Part shown: positions 35,797 to 44,499 of the stretch, one piece after another
Position numbering within the stretch: position 1 is the first letter of the stretch
Layout: the number at the start of each line of letters is the position of its first letter
Assembly (NCBI GenBank): GCA_016934415.1
Contig: JAFGSW010000002.1
Coordinates: 1-55,726 of the forward strand
Origin: Spirochaetales bacterium
Lineage (GTDB): Bacteria > Spirochaetota > Spirochaetia > SZUA-6 > RPPD01
Length of the DNA: 55,726 nt
Direction of reading: 5' to 3'
Translations under genes and position numbers: made by a program
The notes under the pieces: generated by a model
Databases searched by the model: none
Seen by the model: only the letters and a program-made list of their open reading frames with translations
What the model was told of the DNA's origin: nothing

Positions 35797-37104
35797 ATGT
35801 TGGCCAAAAAAGATTTATATCGATTCCCCTGGTCGCTCAATGACAATCCCATCGGCTGGGTGGAAGTCTCGGACATCTGCAACATCCACTGTAAAGGCTG
35901 CTACCGCTCCACCCTCGGCGGGCACAAGACGCTCGACGAACTGAAGAAGGAAGTGCTCTTCATGAAGGAGTGGCGCAACGTCGACAACATCACCTTGGCC
36001 GGCGGCGAGCCCCTCATTTACCCGCACCTGTTCGAGTTCATTGCGTTCATCCGGTCGCAAAAGCTCAAGGTCCACATCCTCTCGAACGGTCTGGCCCTCA
36101 CCCCCGAGCTCATCACAAAGCTCAAGAAGGCCAAGCTCAACAGCATGACCATTCACATGGACCGGAACCAGAAGCGGGCCGACCGTGACGGAGAAAAGAC
36201 CGACTTCGACCTATGCGCCCTGCGCGAGCGCTACGCGAAGATGATCCATAAGATCTTCCCCAAACTCATCCTTACCTTCGGACTCACGATCTACAATCAA
36301 AACCTGGACGAGCTCCCGGAGATCGTGCGCTGGGGAATCAGGAACATGAAATACGTGAGCGGCTTCGTGTTCATCATGTACCGGGGCGTGCCCATCGAGG
36401 AGGGCGTCGAGTACATCGACAACAAGGGCGCCAAGGTGAAGGTCGACGTAGACTCACTCGGCTACACCACCGACGAGCTCGCGGAAATCAACATCGAGAC
36501 CAAGGACGTCTACGACCGGATCAAGCAAGGCTGCGCCCGCTACGAGCCGGCCGCCTACCTCGGCGGCACCATGACGCACGATTCCTTCAAATGGACCGCG
36601 GGCGTGCTCATCGGCGCGGGCGGCCGCGTCTTCGGCGCCCTCGGGCCGAAGGCGATGGAGATCATCCAGTCCATGCACCACATGTTCAGCAAGTCGTACA
36701 TGGTTTACTCGAAAAAGAAATCCTTCGGCCGGCGCATCTTCTTCCTCGGCCTGTTCGACAAGCACGTGCGCCGGGCTTTCTTCCGGTACCTCGTCCACTG
36801 CCTCCTCCCCTGGCGGCTTTTCCAGCGCATGCGCATCTTCTCAATCGGCACGGTGCAGGCGCCGGACCTCTACCCTGACGGCCGCACCGACATGTGCGAC
36901 GCCTGCCCGGACATCACCTACTGGGACGGCAAGCTCGTGCACTCCTGCCGCCTTGACGAGTGGCGCCTCTTCGGCGGCTACCTCCAGGCGCACATGCTCG
37001 GCAAGCGGACCCGCGAGGAGGTCATGGCGAGCAAGGTCGAGGAGCTCAAGGCCGCCGAGACCGCCATGGCCGGCGAAGCCGAAGCCGGCGCCCCGAGAGA
37101 TTAA
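35797..37104 (+). CDS. Radical SAM protein with C-terminal Cys cluster
   Basis: A 435-residue protein (ATG 35797 after GAGGAGAAAA). The 4Fe-4S/SAM motif is VSDICNIHCKGCYRS near residues 24-38 (C-x3-C-x2-C), followed by NITLAGGEPLIYPHLFEFIA with the GGEP motif near 70-75, HILSNGLALTPEL and SMTIHMDRNQKR. Near the end are further Cys residues (TDMCDACPDITYWDGKLVHSC), which could hold an auxiliary Fe-S cluster. A hydrophobic segment lies near 320-345. The general plan resembles MoaA/SPASM-type or hopanoid HpnH-like enzymes; the substrate is unknown. It lies between iorB and paaK copy 2 with its own promoter and terminator, so a link to aryl-acid metabolism is only suggested by place. Confidence 0.88.
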   Translation: MLAKKDLYRFPWSLNDNPIGWVEVSDICNIHCKGCYRSTLGGHKTLDELKKEVLFMKEWRNVDNITLAGGEPLIYPHLFEFIAFIRSQKLKVHILSNGLALTPELITKLKKAKLNSMTIHMDRNQKRADRDGEKTDFDLCALRERYAKMIHKIFPKLILTFGLTIYNQNLDELPEIVRWGIRNMKYVSGFVFIMYRGVPIEEGVEYIDNKGAKVKVDVDSLGYTTDELAEINIETKDVYDRIKQGCARYEPAAYLGGTMTHDSFKWTAGVLIGAGGRVFGALGPKAMEIIQSMHHMFSKSYMVYSKKKSFGRRIFFLGLFDKHVRRAFFRYLVHCLLPWRLFQRMRIFSIGTVQAPDLYPDGRTDMCDACPDITYWDGKLVHSCRLDEWRLFGGYLQAHMLGKRTREEVMASKVEELKAAETAMAGEAEAGAPRD

Positions 37105-37132
37105 TAATCGATCCGTTACTGCGTCTATTGAG

Positions 37133-37162
37133 AGCACCCGGCGCCCCGGGTGCTTTTTTTTT
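37133..37162 (+). terminator. Intrinsic terminator after the radical SAM gene
   Basis: AGCACCCGG (37133-37141) and CCGGGTGCT (37146-37154) form a 9-bp perfect stem with a four-base loop, followed by a run of T residues to 37162. Confidence 0.9.
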
Positions 37163-37177
37163 GGAGCTTTACTTTAC

Positions 37178-37369
37178 GGAATTTCTAAGGAAGCCAGGAA
37201 GGGAAAAATACAGGAACAGAGGAAGAAGGATTAAGTAAAATAAAAATGAAGGAGTCAGGCGATGAGTCACGTCTTCTTCACACTCCGGTCACTCTTCCTT
37301 TTTTCACTCTCATTTTCCTCTCCTCTGGTCCGGGATTCCTGTCCTTCCTGGATTCCTCAGAAATTCCTT
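37178..37369. repeat. Long imperfect inverted repeat, AAGGAAnCCAGGAAG family copy 3
   Basis: GGAATTTCTAAGGAAGCCAG (from 37178) and following purines face a pyrimidine-rich arm at about 37340-37369 whose complement reads GGAATTTCTGAGGAATCCAG. It fills the gap between the radical SAM terminator and the promoter of paaK copy 2. The 'aatttctaaggaa' head is shared with copy 4 at 44500. Confidence 0.75.
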
Positions 37370-37398
37370 TCAAGGAGAGCCTGAAAAGAAAAAAGTAG

Positions 37399-37428
37399 TT
37401 TACACGCCCGCGTCTTTCCTGCTACAGT
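37399..37428 (+). promoter_or_regulatory. Probable promoter of paaK copy 2
   Basis: TTTACA (37399-37404), 18-base spacer, TACAGT (37423-37428), 38 bases before the start codon. Confidence 0.5.
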
Positions 37429-37465
37429 TTTTTCACCGACAGTTTTTCGCGAAGGAGGGACGGCG

Positions 37466-38761
37466 ATGTTCGACAAATCCAGCGAAGCCATGGGACGGAA
37501 GGAGCTCGCCGCGCTGCAGGGTGAACGCCTGGCCAAGCTCGTGGAGACCCTCTATAAAAAGGTCCCCTTCTACAAAAAGAAAATGGACTCGGCCGGCGTC
37601 GGGCCCAAGGACGTCAGGAAAATTGAGGACATCACGAAGCTTCCGCTCACCACCAAGGACGAGATGCGCGAGGTCTACCCCTACGGCCTCCTCGCGGTCG
37701 ACAAGAAGGAGATCGTCGAAATTCACACCTCGACCGGCACCACGGGCAAGCCGGTGGTGGACGCCTACACCAGGGCCGACGTCGACCTGTGGGGCGAGGT
37801 GATGGCGCGCACCCTGGGGATGGGAGATACGACCAGGGACGACACCGTCCACAACGCCTACGGCTACGGCCTCTTTACCGGCGGCCTGGGAGTACACTAC
37901 GGCGCGCAAAAAATCGGCGCGATCGTCCTTCCCATCTCCGGCGGCAATACCAAGCGCCAGCTCATGATGCTCAAGGACTTCGGCGGCACGGTGCTCACCT
38001 GCACCCCCTCCTATTCGCTCCTCCTGGCCGAGATCGGCCGTGAGGAAAAATACGATTTCTCCCAACTTAAGCTCCGCGTCGGCCTGTTCGGCGCCGAGTT
38101 CTGGAGCGAGGGTATGCGCAAGGAGATCGAGGAGAAGCTGAGTCTCAAGGCCCTCGACATCTACGGCCTCACCGAGATCATCGGTCCGGGCGTCGCGTCG
38201 GAGTGCCTCGAGCAGAACGGCCTTCATATCTTCGAGGACGTCTTCTACCCTGAGATCATCGACCCCGAGACCGGGAAGCGGCTCCCCGCGGGCGAAAAGG
38301 GCGAGCTCGTCGTCACCACTCTCACCAAGGAAGGGACCCCGGTCCTCCGCTACCGCACCCGAGACATTACCCACTTCCTGACCGGCCAGTGCGCCTGCGG
38401 CCGCACCCACGTGCGCATGCATCGCCTCCTCGGCCGCACCGACGACATGCTCATCATCCGCGGCGTCAACGTCTTCCCCTCCCAGATAGAGAACGTGCTC
38501 ATGAAGATCGAGGGGGTGGAGCCGCAGTACCAGATCCTGGTGGACCGCAAGGGCGCGCTCGACTCGGTCGAGGTGCGGGTGGAGATGAACGAGACGATCT
38601 TCTCGGACGAGATGAAGAACCTCGCCAAGATGGAGAAGGACATCGAATCGGCCCTCTACTCGACCCTGAACATCCATACGGTCGTGAAGCTCGTCGAGCC
38701 GAAGAGCATCCCGCGGAGCGAGGGCAAGGCGAAGCGCGTCGTGGACAAGCGGAGCTTGTAA
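37466..38761 (+). CDS. paaK: Phenylacetate-CoA ligase family, copy 2
   Basis: A 431-residue aryl-CoA ligase of exactly the same length as copy 1. Motifs: [16 protein letters not shown] near residues 87-102, [20 protein letters not shown] near 129-148, [17 protein letters not shown] near 231-247, [40 protein letters not shown], and C-terminal [13 protein letters not shown] with the catalytic Lys. Compared with copy 1, the acceptor-pocket region differs (TEIIG against SELCG), so the two may favour different aryl acids (phenylacetate, hydroxyphenylacetate, indoleacetate). It is followed after 160 bases by the ACT-domain gene, the usual partner in this module. Confidence 0.93.
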   Translation: MFDKSSEAMGRKELAALQGERLAKLVETLYKKVPFYKKKMDSAGVGPKDVRKIEDITKLPLTTKDEMREVYPYGLLAVDKKEIVEIHTSTGTTGKPVVDAYTRADVDLWGEVMARTLGMGDTTRDDTVHNAYGYGLFTGGLGVHYGAQKIGAIVLPISGGNTKRQLMMLKDFGGTVLTCTPSYSLLLAEIGREEKYDFSQLKLRVGLFGAEFWSEGMRKEIEEKLSLKALDIYGLTEIIGPGVASECLEQNGLHIFEDVFYPEIIDPETGKRLPAGEKGELVVTTLTKEGTPVLRYRTRDITHFLTGQCACGRTHVRMHRLLGRTDDMLIIRGVNVFPSQIENVLMKIEGVEPQYQILVDRKGALDSVEVRVEMNETIFSDEMKNLAKMEKDIESALYSTLNIHTVVKLVEPKSIPRSEGKAKRVVDKRSL

Positions 38762-38790
38762 GGAAGTACTGGGTCATCATTGGCCGAAGA

Positions 38791-38874
38791 GGTCATAGTG
38801 AGCCTGTCGAACCATGAAAACGAATGGAGATCAACTATTCGTCACCAACCCTTCGACAAACTCAGGGTGACCCT
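38791..38874. repeat. Decayed inverted repeat, 'gcctgtcgaaccatga' type
   Basis: GTGAGCCTGTCGAACCATGA (about 38799-38818) and CCCTTCGACAAACTCAGGGT (about 38850-38870) are arms of a dispersed element also visible at 46710-46920 and 51870-51934. It separates paaK copy 2 from the ACT gene. Confidence 0.55.
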
Positions 38875-38920
38875 CCTTCATCGGACGTACAATGAAATGC
38901 TGGTGCAGAGGAGGAAAAGC

Positions 38921-39352
38921 ATGAACATCAAGCAAATCGCCGTATTCCTGGAGAACAAGAAAGGGAGACTCGCCGAGGTGACGAGGGCCCTGGCGTCGGC
39001 CGGCGTGAACATCCGCGCCCTGTCCCTGGCCGAGACCACGGACTTCGGCATCCTCCGCCTCATCGTCAATGACCCCGACCAGGCCCTGGCTTCCTTGAAG
39101 ACATCAGGCTTCGTGGCCCAGGTGACGGACGTGATCGCGATCGAGGTCGAGGACAAACCCGGGGGCCTGGCCCGCATCCTCGAAGTCTGCAACAAGAACG
39201 ACATCAACATCGAGTACATGTACGCCTTCGTGGAGAAGCGCGTGTCCAACGCCATCGTCATCTTCAAGATCGACGACCACGAACAGGCGCACCGGGTGCT
39301 GAAGGAGAACGGCATTCCGATCGTGACGAGCGACGTGCTAAAAAACTTGTAG
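38921..39352 (+). CDS. Double ACT-domain protein
   Basis: A 143-residue protein made of two ACT domains. ATG 38921 has a strong GAGGAGG site six bases upstream. First domain: QIAVFLENKKGRLAEVTRAL near residues 5-24 and IRALSLAETTDFGILRLIV; second: VIAIEVEDKPGGLARILEVC near 72-91 and INIEYMYAFVEKRVSNAIVI. ACT domains bind amino acids. Proteins of this kind almost always accompany paaK and iorAB, so it is likely a sensor for an aromatic or branched amino acid that tunes the pathway. Confidence 0.92.
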   Translation: MNIKQIAVFLENKKGRLAEVTRALASAGVNIRALSLAETTDFGILRLIVNDPDQALASLKTSGFVAQVTDVIAIEVEDKPGGLARILEVCNKNDINIEYMYAFVEKRVSNAIVIFKIDDHEQAHRVLKENGIPIVTSDVLKNL

Positions 39353-39360
39353 CTTTTAAA

Positions 39361-39475
39361 AGCACCACGAAGAGCACCCTTCGACTCCCCCGCACTCAAA
39401 TTATTGAGTGCGGGGTCGCTCCGGGCAGGCTCCGGAAACGAAGAGCACGGAGAGCAAGACAAAAAAAAATAAAGA
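39361..39475. repeat. Repeat-derived gap with a 12-bp perfect hairpin
   Basis: CCCCGCACTCAA (39388-39399) pairs with TTGAGTGCGGGG (39404-39415). Around it, 'accacgaagagcac' and 'gaagagcacggagagcaag' are decayed copies of the same short word, as in the other intergenic repeats. Confidence 0.6.
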
Positions 39476-39482
39476 AAAGGAG

Positions 39483-39519
39483 AAAGCGGGGTTTCCCTGC
39501 CGGGGAATCCCGCTTTTTT
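39483..39519 (+). terminator. Intrinsic terminator of the ior/paaK/ACT cluster
   Basis: AAAGCGGG..TTTCCC pairs with GGGGAA..CCCGCTTT across a short loop and is followed by a T-run (39513-39519). Confidence 0.8.
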
Positions 39520-39547
39520 ATGAGGGTATAAGCGCGGAGGATCTTTC

Positions 39548-40384
39548 TTGAACCGCATTGATGATTTTCAAGATAAAAAAACAAGCTGTGTGTACGTGAC
39601 CGGGGAAAGAGCGTATTATGTTGACGCGAGGCAATCACAAGGTGAGCAAACGCGTCACTGCTTCGGACGTGAGAGAACGATACCCCACGGAACCGAAGAG
39701 CCCCATCACACGCTCCTCCACAGCGACGGAACTTTCAACGTGTATCGCGCGGAAATCGCGCCGGGAGAGGAAACGCTGTTTCACCGCCGCGACCATGACG
39801 CGCCGGTGGCCTCCGCCCGGGGCGGAGTGCAAAGCAACTCCGTCATCGGGCCGTCCCGGGCGGACCGTTTCGTTTTCCCCTGTCCGGCGGGAATCTTCGG
39901 AAAACTCAGGGCCGGGATCAGCAGCCTATTGACCGGCTCCATCCGTTTTCGGACCGGCGCGTTTTTCGCCACACTCTACACCGGCCATCCCATCATCCAC
40001 AAGATCGCCGCCTCATCCGGAAACGACGTCCCGATCAAATTCCTGGACATCCGGGCTTCCCCTTCGGAGGGGACGTCGTCGAGCGCCGCACCCGCCCTGC
40101 CGCGTGGAGCGCGCCTCCGCCTGCAAACTGACCAGTTCGTCGCATACACGGCCCGTGCGCTGCCGGGCTCGCGCGCGCTCGCATTTAAGCAGGGTTGTCC
40201 GGCGCTCGTCATCTCGCTCGAAGGCCGCCAGCGCCTGTGCGGGGCCCGGTCCGCCGATCTCGAGGCCGGCGGGTTCCTCGCGCTCTCGGGCGGCGAACGA
40301 ATCGAACTGGCCTGCGCCTCCGGCCGGGCCGTCCGCGCGCTGTTCCTGATGCCGAAGCCTGCGAAGAAAGAATCAACTTTGTGA
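39548..40384 (+). CDS. Double-cupin-like protein
   Basis: A 278-residue protein with a TTG start six bases after GGAGGAT. The first cupin-like part is residues about 50-140 (TIPHGTEEPHHTLLHSDGTF, EIAPGEETLFHRRDHDAPVA) and the second about 190-270 (FVAYTARALPGSRALAFKQG, PALVISLEGRQRLC, LEAGGFLALSGGERIEL). His residues in HHTLLH and FHRRDHD could bind a metal. The function is unknown. The next gene, a dead SDR, starts with a GTG overlapping this stop, so the two once formed an operon. A shorter product from an internal start is possible. Confidence 0.6.
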   Translation: MNRIDDFQDKKTSCVYVTGERAYYVDARQSQGEQTRHCFGRERTIPHGTEEPHHTLLHSDGTFNVYRAEIAPGEETLFHRRDHDAPVASARGGVQSNSVIGPSRADRFVFPCPAGIFGKLRAGISSLLTGSIRFRTGAFFATLYTGHPIIHKIAASSGNDVPIKFLDIRASPSEGTSSSAAPALPRGARLRLQTDQFVAYTARALPGSRALAFKQGCPALVISLEGRQRLCGARSADLEAGGFLALSGGERIELACASGRAVRALFLMPKPAKKESTL

Positions 40385-40832
40385 GAAAGCGAAGCTTCCG
40401 GGACGCGGTCGTATGGATCACCGGCGCCTCGTCGGGACTGGGCGAGGCGCTGGCGCGCGAGTGAGCGGCGCGCGGCGCAAAACTGATCCTGTCGTCGAAC
40501 GACGAGCCGGGGCTCCTGCGCGCCGCCGGCGAATGCGGAGCGCGCCGGGAAGACGTATTCGTCCTCCCCTTTGAGCTCCAGGATTTCGAGTTCATGAAAA
40601 CCGCGGCCGCGCGGTCTTGGGAGGGGACGGTTCGCTCCACGGCAAAATGGATCCGGCCAAAGCCGCGGGCATGACGCCGGAACTCGTCGCCCGGAAGATC
40701 GTGAAGCGCATGACAAGGGAAAAGCGCGAGATTTTCGTTGGCGGGTGGAAGATGGGTATCGTCGTCCTCAAGCGCCTGCGGCCGGGCCCCGCGGACTTGG
40801 TCCTCCGCCGGTGCGGGACGGATGTTTTCTGA
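40381..40832 (+). pseudogene. Dead short-chain dehydrogenase gene
   Basis: GTG 40381 overlaps the upstream stop and opens FRDAVVWITGASSGLGEALA, the SDR nucleotide-binding motif. An in-frame TGA follows at about 40462 (..ALARE-stop-AARGAKLILSS), then homology runs to about 40600 (DVFVLPFELQDFE). The middle with the catalytic Tyr-x3-Lys is missing. In another frame the family C-terminus appears (KAAGMTPELVARKIVKRMTR, KREIFVGGWKMGIVVLKRLR) to a stop at 40832. Nonsense codon, large deletion and frameshift together make this a clear pseudogene. Confidence 0.8.
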
Positions 40833-40998
40833 TGCGCGGGGGAAAGGGAACCACGGAAAAGCAACTCGGCCGGCACAGTATTCTGATTCTTTTATCCCCT
40901 TTCCCCATCAGTGTCTGCTCTCGTTTATCAGTGTACTCGGCGGATCCCTCTCCCTCCCGGCGCGCACGAGTTTACAGTCAAGGGAAAAACGTATCGTC
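40833..40998. other. Short gap between the SDR remnant and the AraC-type gene
   Basis: No gene, terminator or promoter stands out; the sequence is pyrimidine-rich on the plus strand. Confidence 0.4.
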
Positions 40999-41856
40999 TC
41001 ATTTGATCGGAAAAAAAATATCGAGTTGTCGGTACTTCATCTTGGCGAAGGCTGCGTCCGATGTAATCACGTGAAACAGCACGGGACGATCTGCGGTTTC
41101 GTCCAGCTCGAAATACCCCGTTTGCTTGATCCACTCCTTCACGCGGTGCACGACCCGCTCGCCGTCGACGTCGTCACCGTCCATCGAGATCGCCGCCGCG
41201 TACAGTCCGCCCCTGAAATCGACGACATTGTATTTTCCATCGTACTTCAACATGTCGTAATGGGCGAAAAGCCAGACGAGTTCCTTATCCGCGAAATCGA
41301 AATACATGAAGTCGCGCGGGAAGAACCTGTCCTTCCTCTGTTTGTCAACCGCGGACCACCACGTGTTGAATTCCTCGAGGTTATGGCCCTTCGACGTGAT
41401 CATCGCACACTTCGGCAGTTCGATGATTCTCATGCCGCCATCGCCGGTTTTTCCCGTATTCATAACGCCTCCTTCGGTTTTTCTTTCACGCCTCAGCAGT
41501 CTCTCCGTAACGGGGTTTTTCCTGGGCGCAAAAATCCCGCCTTTTCTGTACGTTTTGGGGGTCATTCCGAATTGTCTTTGGAAGGACCGCGAAAACGCCT
41601 CATGACTCGAAAATCCGTACTCCAAGGCGACATCAAGAATTCTGCGCCGCGTCGTCACCAGCGCCTTTGCCGCGCAATCGAGGCGGCGTTTCCTGATGTA
41701 GTCGCCGAGACTCTCGCCGACCACGGAAGAGAATATTCTGTGGAACCAGTACAGCGAACTGTTGGCCCGTTCGGCGACCTCCGCGAGAGTGATTTCGTCG
41801 GCGAGGCGCTCTTCGATATATTGTAAGGCCCGGGCAATCCGGTCGATGCAGTCCAT
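40999..41856 (-). CDS. AraC-family regulator with GyrI-like effector domain
   Basis: A 285-residue transcription factor. The N-terminal AraC double helix-turn-helix is complete: YIEERLADEITLAEVAERAN near residues 13-32, SSLYWFHRIFSSVVGESLGD, then ILDVALEYGFSSHEAFSRSF and QFGMTPKTYRK near 95-105. After a basic linker, residues about 135-285 form a GyrI/Rob-type effector-binding domain (RIIELPKCAMITSKGHNLEE, GLYAAAISMDGDDVDGERVV, RPVLFHVIT). Such regulators bind hydrophobic cations or drugs. The start at 41856 is uncertain because no ribosome site is seen; the longer ORF begins at 41865. Confidence 0.88.
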   Translation of the reverse strand: MDCIDRIARALQYIEERLADEITLAEVAERANSSLYWFHRIFSSVVGESLGDYIRKRRLDCAAKALVTTRRRILDVALEYGFSSHEAFSRSFQRQFGMTPKTYRKGGIFAPRKNPVTERLLRRERKTEGGVMNTGKTGDGGMRIIELPKCAMITSKGHNLEEFNTWWSAVDKQRKDRFFPRDFMYFDFADKELVWLFAHYDMLKYDGKYNVVDFRGGLYAAAISMDGDDVDGERVVHRVKEWIKQTGYFELDETADRPVLFHVITSDAAFAKMKYRQLDIFFPIK

Positions 41857-41864
41857 GACCCACA

Positions 41865-42074
41865 CTATACTACCAACGCGCTACAAATTTGATATTTTGT
41901 GCCGTCTTCCGGATCGATAATCGAACTGACGCCTTTTCCCGTTTCTTCACATCCGCGAACCGTTCTTTCACTTATGTCAAATATGGTAACGGCGACAAGC
42001 ACGACACCCACGATGACCGAATACCATGTCAGGTAATTCTTGATGAAGACATACCGGGTCCCGATGAATTTCAT
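41865..42074 (-). CDS. Possible small membrane protein
   Basis: A 69-residue ORF with one hydrophobic helix (YSVIVGVVLVAVTIFDI, about residues 18-34) and a hydrophilic C-terminal tail with two Cys. There is no ribosome site, and it is not recognised. The remaining sequence to 42361 (about 290 bases) shows no further gene. Confidence 0.3.
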   Translation of the reverse strand: MKFIGTRYVFIKNYLTWYSVIVGVVLVAVTIFDISERTVRGCEETGKGVSSIIDPEDGTKYQICSALVV

Positions 42075-42361
42075 TCCAGCGCGACGTTTTCATTAAGCAT
42101 GTTGCGCCGAGTCGAAACGTCGCATAGTTGTTATATCGGTAAAATAAATCCAGCCGCAGTACGGGCGGCCATCGCACTATGCATAACGATCGCGCTTCTC
42201 TTCATGTGCTCCATCTCTTGTCCCGCATGCATGAGTCCGCCCGCTCATCCGCGATTATTCACGATGAGCCGTCCCGCCCTCCCGCGGCATGCGGAGCCCC
42301 TCCTGGACGTCGGGCGAGTCATCGCCCTTCGACTCCTCCGTGATTTCTATACCTGCCTGGT

Positions 42362-42721
42362 TCACTCTTGTACCAGCCACTCCTTGGCGCCCTCCTCGGT
42401 TTCAAAGGTCCTGAGCGTTTTTTCGCCGCTGAAGGCGACGTACGCCTGGAGCAGGAGCCTTTTTATTCCGGTGATTCCCACGCACGCGTTCTTTTTCACC
42501 TTATCCCTCGCTGTTTTGCCCAATGTCTTTACTTCGGCCATGTACTCGTCGTTCGCCACGGCTCCCTCGAAATTCTGCAGGATCAACACATTGCCGTCGG
42601 AACGTATTATCAGCTCGAAACCCTTTCGCAATATCCTGAGCGACTCGAGGGTATCCTTGACTCTGCGGTAATCGAAATATAGTATCGATTTGCCCTTGTA
42701 TTCAATCCAGGAGGGATTCAT
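42362..42721 (-). CDS. Small STAS-like (SpoIIAA-like) protein
   Basis: A 119-residue protein with AAAGGAG seven bases before its ATG. Its plan of alternating strands and helices (KSILYFDYRRV, LRKGFELIIRSDGNVLILQN, KVKKNACVGITGIKRLLLQA, FETEEGAKEWLVQE) fits the small SpoIIAA-like/STAS-like group in which the last helix carries an EEAKxWL motif. No phosphorylatable Ser site is obvious. Role unknown; perhaps lipid or protein binding. A TTGAAA/TATTAT pair with long spacing lies upstream (about 42795-42822). Confidence 0.7.
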   Translation of the reverse strand: MNPSWIEYKGKSILYFDYRRVKDTLESLRILRKGFELIIRSDGNVLILQNFEGAVANDEYMAEVKTLGKTARDKVKKNACVGITGIKRLLLQAYVAFSGEKTLRTFETEEGAKEWLVQE

Positions 42722-43256
42722 AAGACGCTCCTTTCAGCGATAAACGATGCGATAATCGACGAAACGCGAATAAGACTTCTCTTCCATATAATAATGGCTC
42801 ATTCCAAATCTTTTTCAAATGTTTTTTCCGGTCTTCGCGTCCCGCCGCCGGACCGCACGCTCCATGATGATCTTTCCCGCGCGCGGGAGCACATGAATAT
42901 ACGACGGCGTGCACCGGTCTCATTTCGGCCGTCGACTTATTCCCCTTCTCTCCCTTCATTCATCCGTATTATTCGTTTTCATCGGTGCAATCCATAGTTC
43001 CTTCCATCCTTCCATTCGCTTATCCTTCTTCGCATTCTTCGTGTCTTTTTCGTGACCTTCATATCCTCCTTTCCCGGACGACTTGACAAATAACCGTCCG
43101 CTGCCCAATAATGGCGTACCGTTACTATCCATAAAAGCATAAGTTCATGCGCCGTTCCCCGCCGGGAATAGGCGGGATGCGCTTTTGCCCGGCTTCCAGG
43201 ACGCCGCCGGCACGGGTGTCGGCCTCCGTTAGCCGCATGGAAAAGGAGGAATCAAT
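42722..43256. other. Divergent intergenic region with half a repeat
   Basis: No gene seen. Positions about 42990-43075 carry pyrimidine-rich words ('ccttccatccttccattcg', 'cttcgtgtctttttcgtgacc') like one arm of the intergenic repeats without a clear partner arm. A promoter for the binding-protein gene is at 43083-43112, and the leader has a GC-rich inverted pair near 43152-43175. Confidence 0.45.
43083..43112 (+). promoter_or_regulatory. Promoter of the substrate-binding protein gene
   Basis: Perfect TTGACA (43083-43088), 18-base spacer, AATAAT (43107-43112). The leader would be about 138 nt. Confidence 0.55.
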
Positions 43257-44423
43257 ATGAAACGGAATTGGCTCACCCGTCCGGCGTTGGGCGCCGCCTT
43301 CCTGGCCGCGATCTTCGCCGCAGGCGCGTGCTCGTCGAGCGGAACAGGCACCATCAAGATCGGAACGCTCTTTGCGGTCACCGGAGGCGCCTCGAACCTG
43401 GGCGCTCCCGAGCAGAAGACGATCGAGATGCTTGTGGCCGAAATCAACGCCCAAGGCGGCGTGGACGGCAGGCAGATCGAGGTCGTCTACAAGGACACCC
43501 AGGCGAAAAACGAAAACGCCATCTCCTTCGCCAAGCAGCTCATCGAGGAGGACAAGGTGCTCGCCATCCTCGGCCCCACCACCTCCGGCGAGAGCATGGG
43601 CGTCAAGGATCTCTGCGAGCAGAACAAGATGCTCCTCATCTCCTGCGCCGCGGCCGAGACCATTACCACCCCGGTTTCCCCGCACATTTTTAAGACGCCC
43701 CAGAACGACGCGCTGGCCGCCATGAAGATTTTCGAGGACATGAAGGGCAAGGGCATCACGAAGATCGGCGTCCTCAACGCCAACTCAGGCTTCGGCAAGG
43801 GCGGCAAGGCGCAGCTCGAGAAATACGCGCCCCAGTACGGGATCACCATCGCCGCCGCCGAGGAATACAATAAGGACGCCAAAGACCTCTCGGACGTCGT
43901 CACCAAGATCAAGTCCGCGGGCGTCCAGGCCGTCGTCAACTGGTCCATCGAGCCGGCCCAGGCCATCGTCATCAAGAACATCCGCCAGCTCGGCATGAAG
44001 CAGCCCATTTACCAGAGCCACGGCTTCGGGAACATCAAGTACGTCGAGGCCGCCGGCAAGGAAGCGGCCGAGGGCGTCATCTTCCCCTGCGGGCGCCTGC
44101 TCGCCATCGACATACTCCCGGACTCCAATCCCCAGAAGGCCGTACTCCGGAAGTACAAGAGCGACTACGAGTCCAAGTACAACGAGGAAGTGAGCACCTT
44201 CGGCGGCCACGCCTACGATGCGCTCATGCTTCTCATCCAGTCCATCAAGAACGCGGGCTCCACCGACCCGGAGAAGGTCAGGGACGCCCTGGAGCAGATC
44301 AAGAACTTCCCGGGCACGGGCGGGATCTTCAATTTCTCACCCACCGACCACAACGGGCTCACCATCGACGCGTTCGAGATGTTCACCGTTCACGACGGCA
44401 AGTTCGCGCTCTATACGAAGTAA
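43257..44423 (+). CDS. Branched-chain amino-acid type ABC substrate-binding lipoprotein (LivJ-like)
   Basis: A 388-residue periplasmic binding protein of the type I fold (Leu/Ile/Val-BP family). The N-terminal signal ends in a lipobox (AAIFAAGAC-SSSG), so it should be lipid-anchored. Family marks: IKIGTLFAVTGGASNLGAPE near residues 33-52, VAEINAQGGVDGRQIEVVYK near 60-79, LAILGPTTSGESMGVKDLCE near 102-121, and the late YDALMLLIQSIKNAGSTDPE. AAGGAGGAA lies just before the ATG. No permease or ATPase gene of a Liv system is in the window, so it is an orphan here. It could bind an aromatic amino acid or its product for the nearby pathway, but that is inference. Confidence 0.92.
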   Translation: MKRNWLTRPALGAAFLAAIFAAGACSSSGTGTIKIGTLFAVTGGASNLGAPEQKTIEMLVAEINAQGGVDGRQIEVVYKDTQAKNENAISFAKQLIEEDKVLAILGPTTSGESMGVKDLCEQNKMLLISCAAAETITTPVSPHIFKTPQNDALAAMKIFEDMKGKGITKIGVLNANSGFGKGGKAQLEKYAPQYGITIAAAEEYNKDAKDLSDVVTKIKSAGVQAVVNWSIEPAQAIVIKNIRQLGMKQPIYQSHGFGNIKYVEAAGKEAAEGVIFPCGRLLAIDILPDSNPQKAVLRKYKSDYESKYNEEVSTFGGHAYDALMLLIQSIKNAGSTDPEKVRDALEQIKNFPGTGGIFNFSPTDHNGLTIDAFEMFTVHDGKFALYTK

Positions 44424-44445
44424 GTTCTTTCCTGAAAATACGCGA

Positions 44446-44475
44446 AGCGCCCTCGGCAACGGGGGCGCTTTTTTT
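44446..44475 (+). terminator. Intrinsic terminator after the binding-protein gene
   Basis: AGCGCCCTCG (44446-44455) pairs with CGGGGGCGCT (44460-44469) around a GCAA tetraloop, followed by seven T residues. Confidence 0.9.
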
Positions 44476-44499
44476 GTGGCATTACTTGAGAAGAATTTC

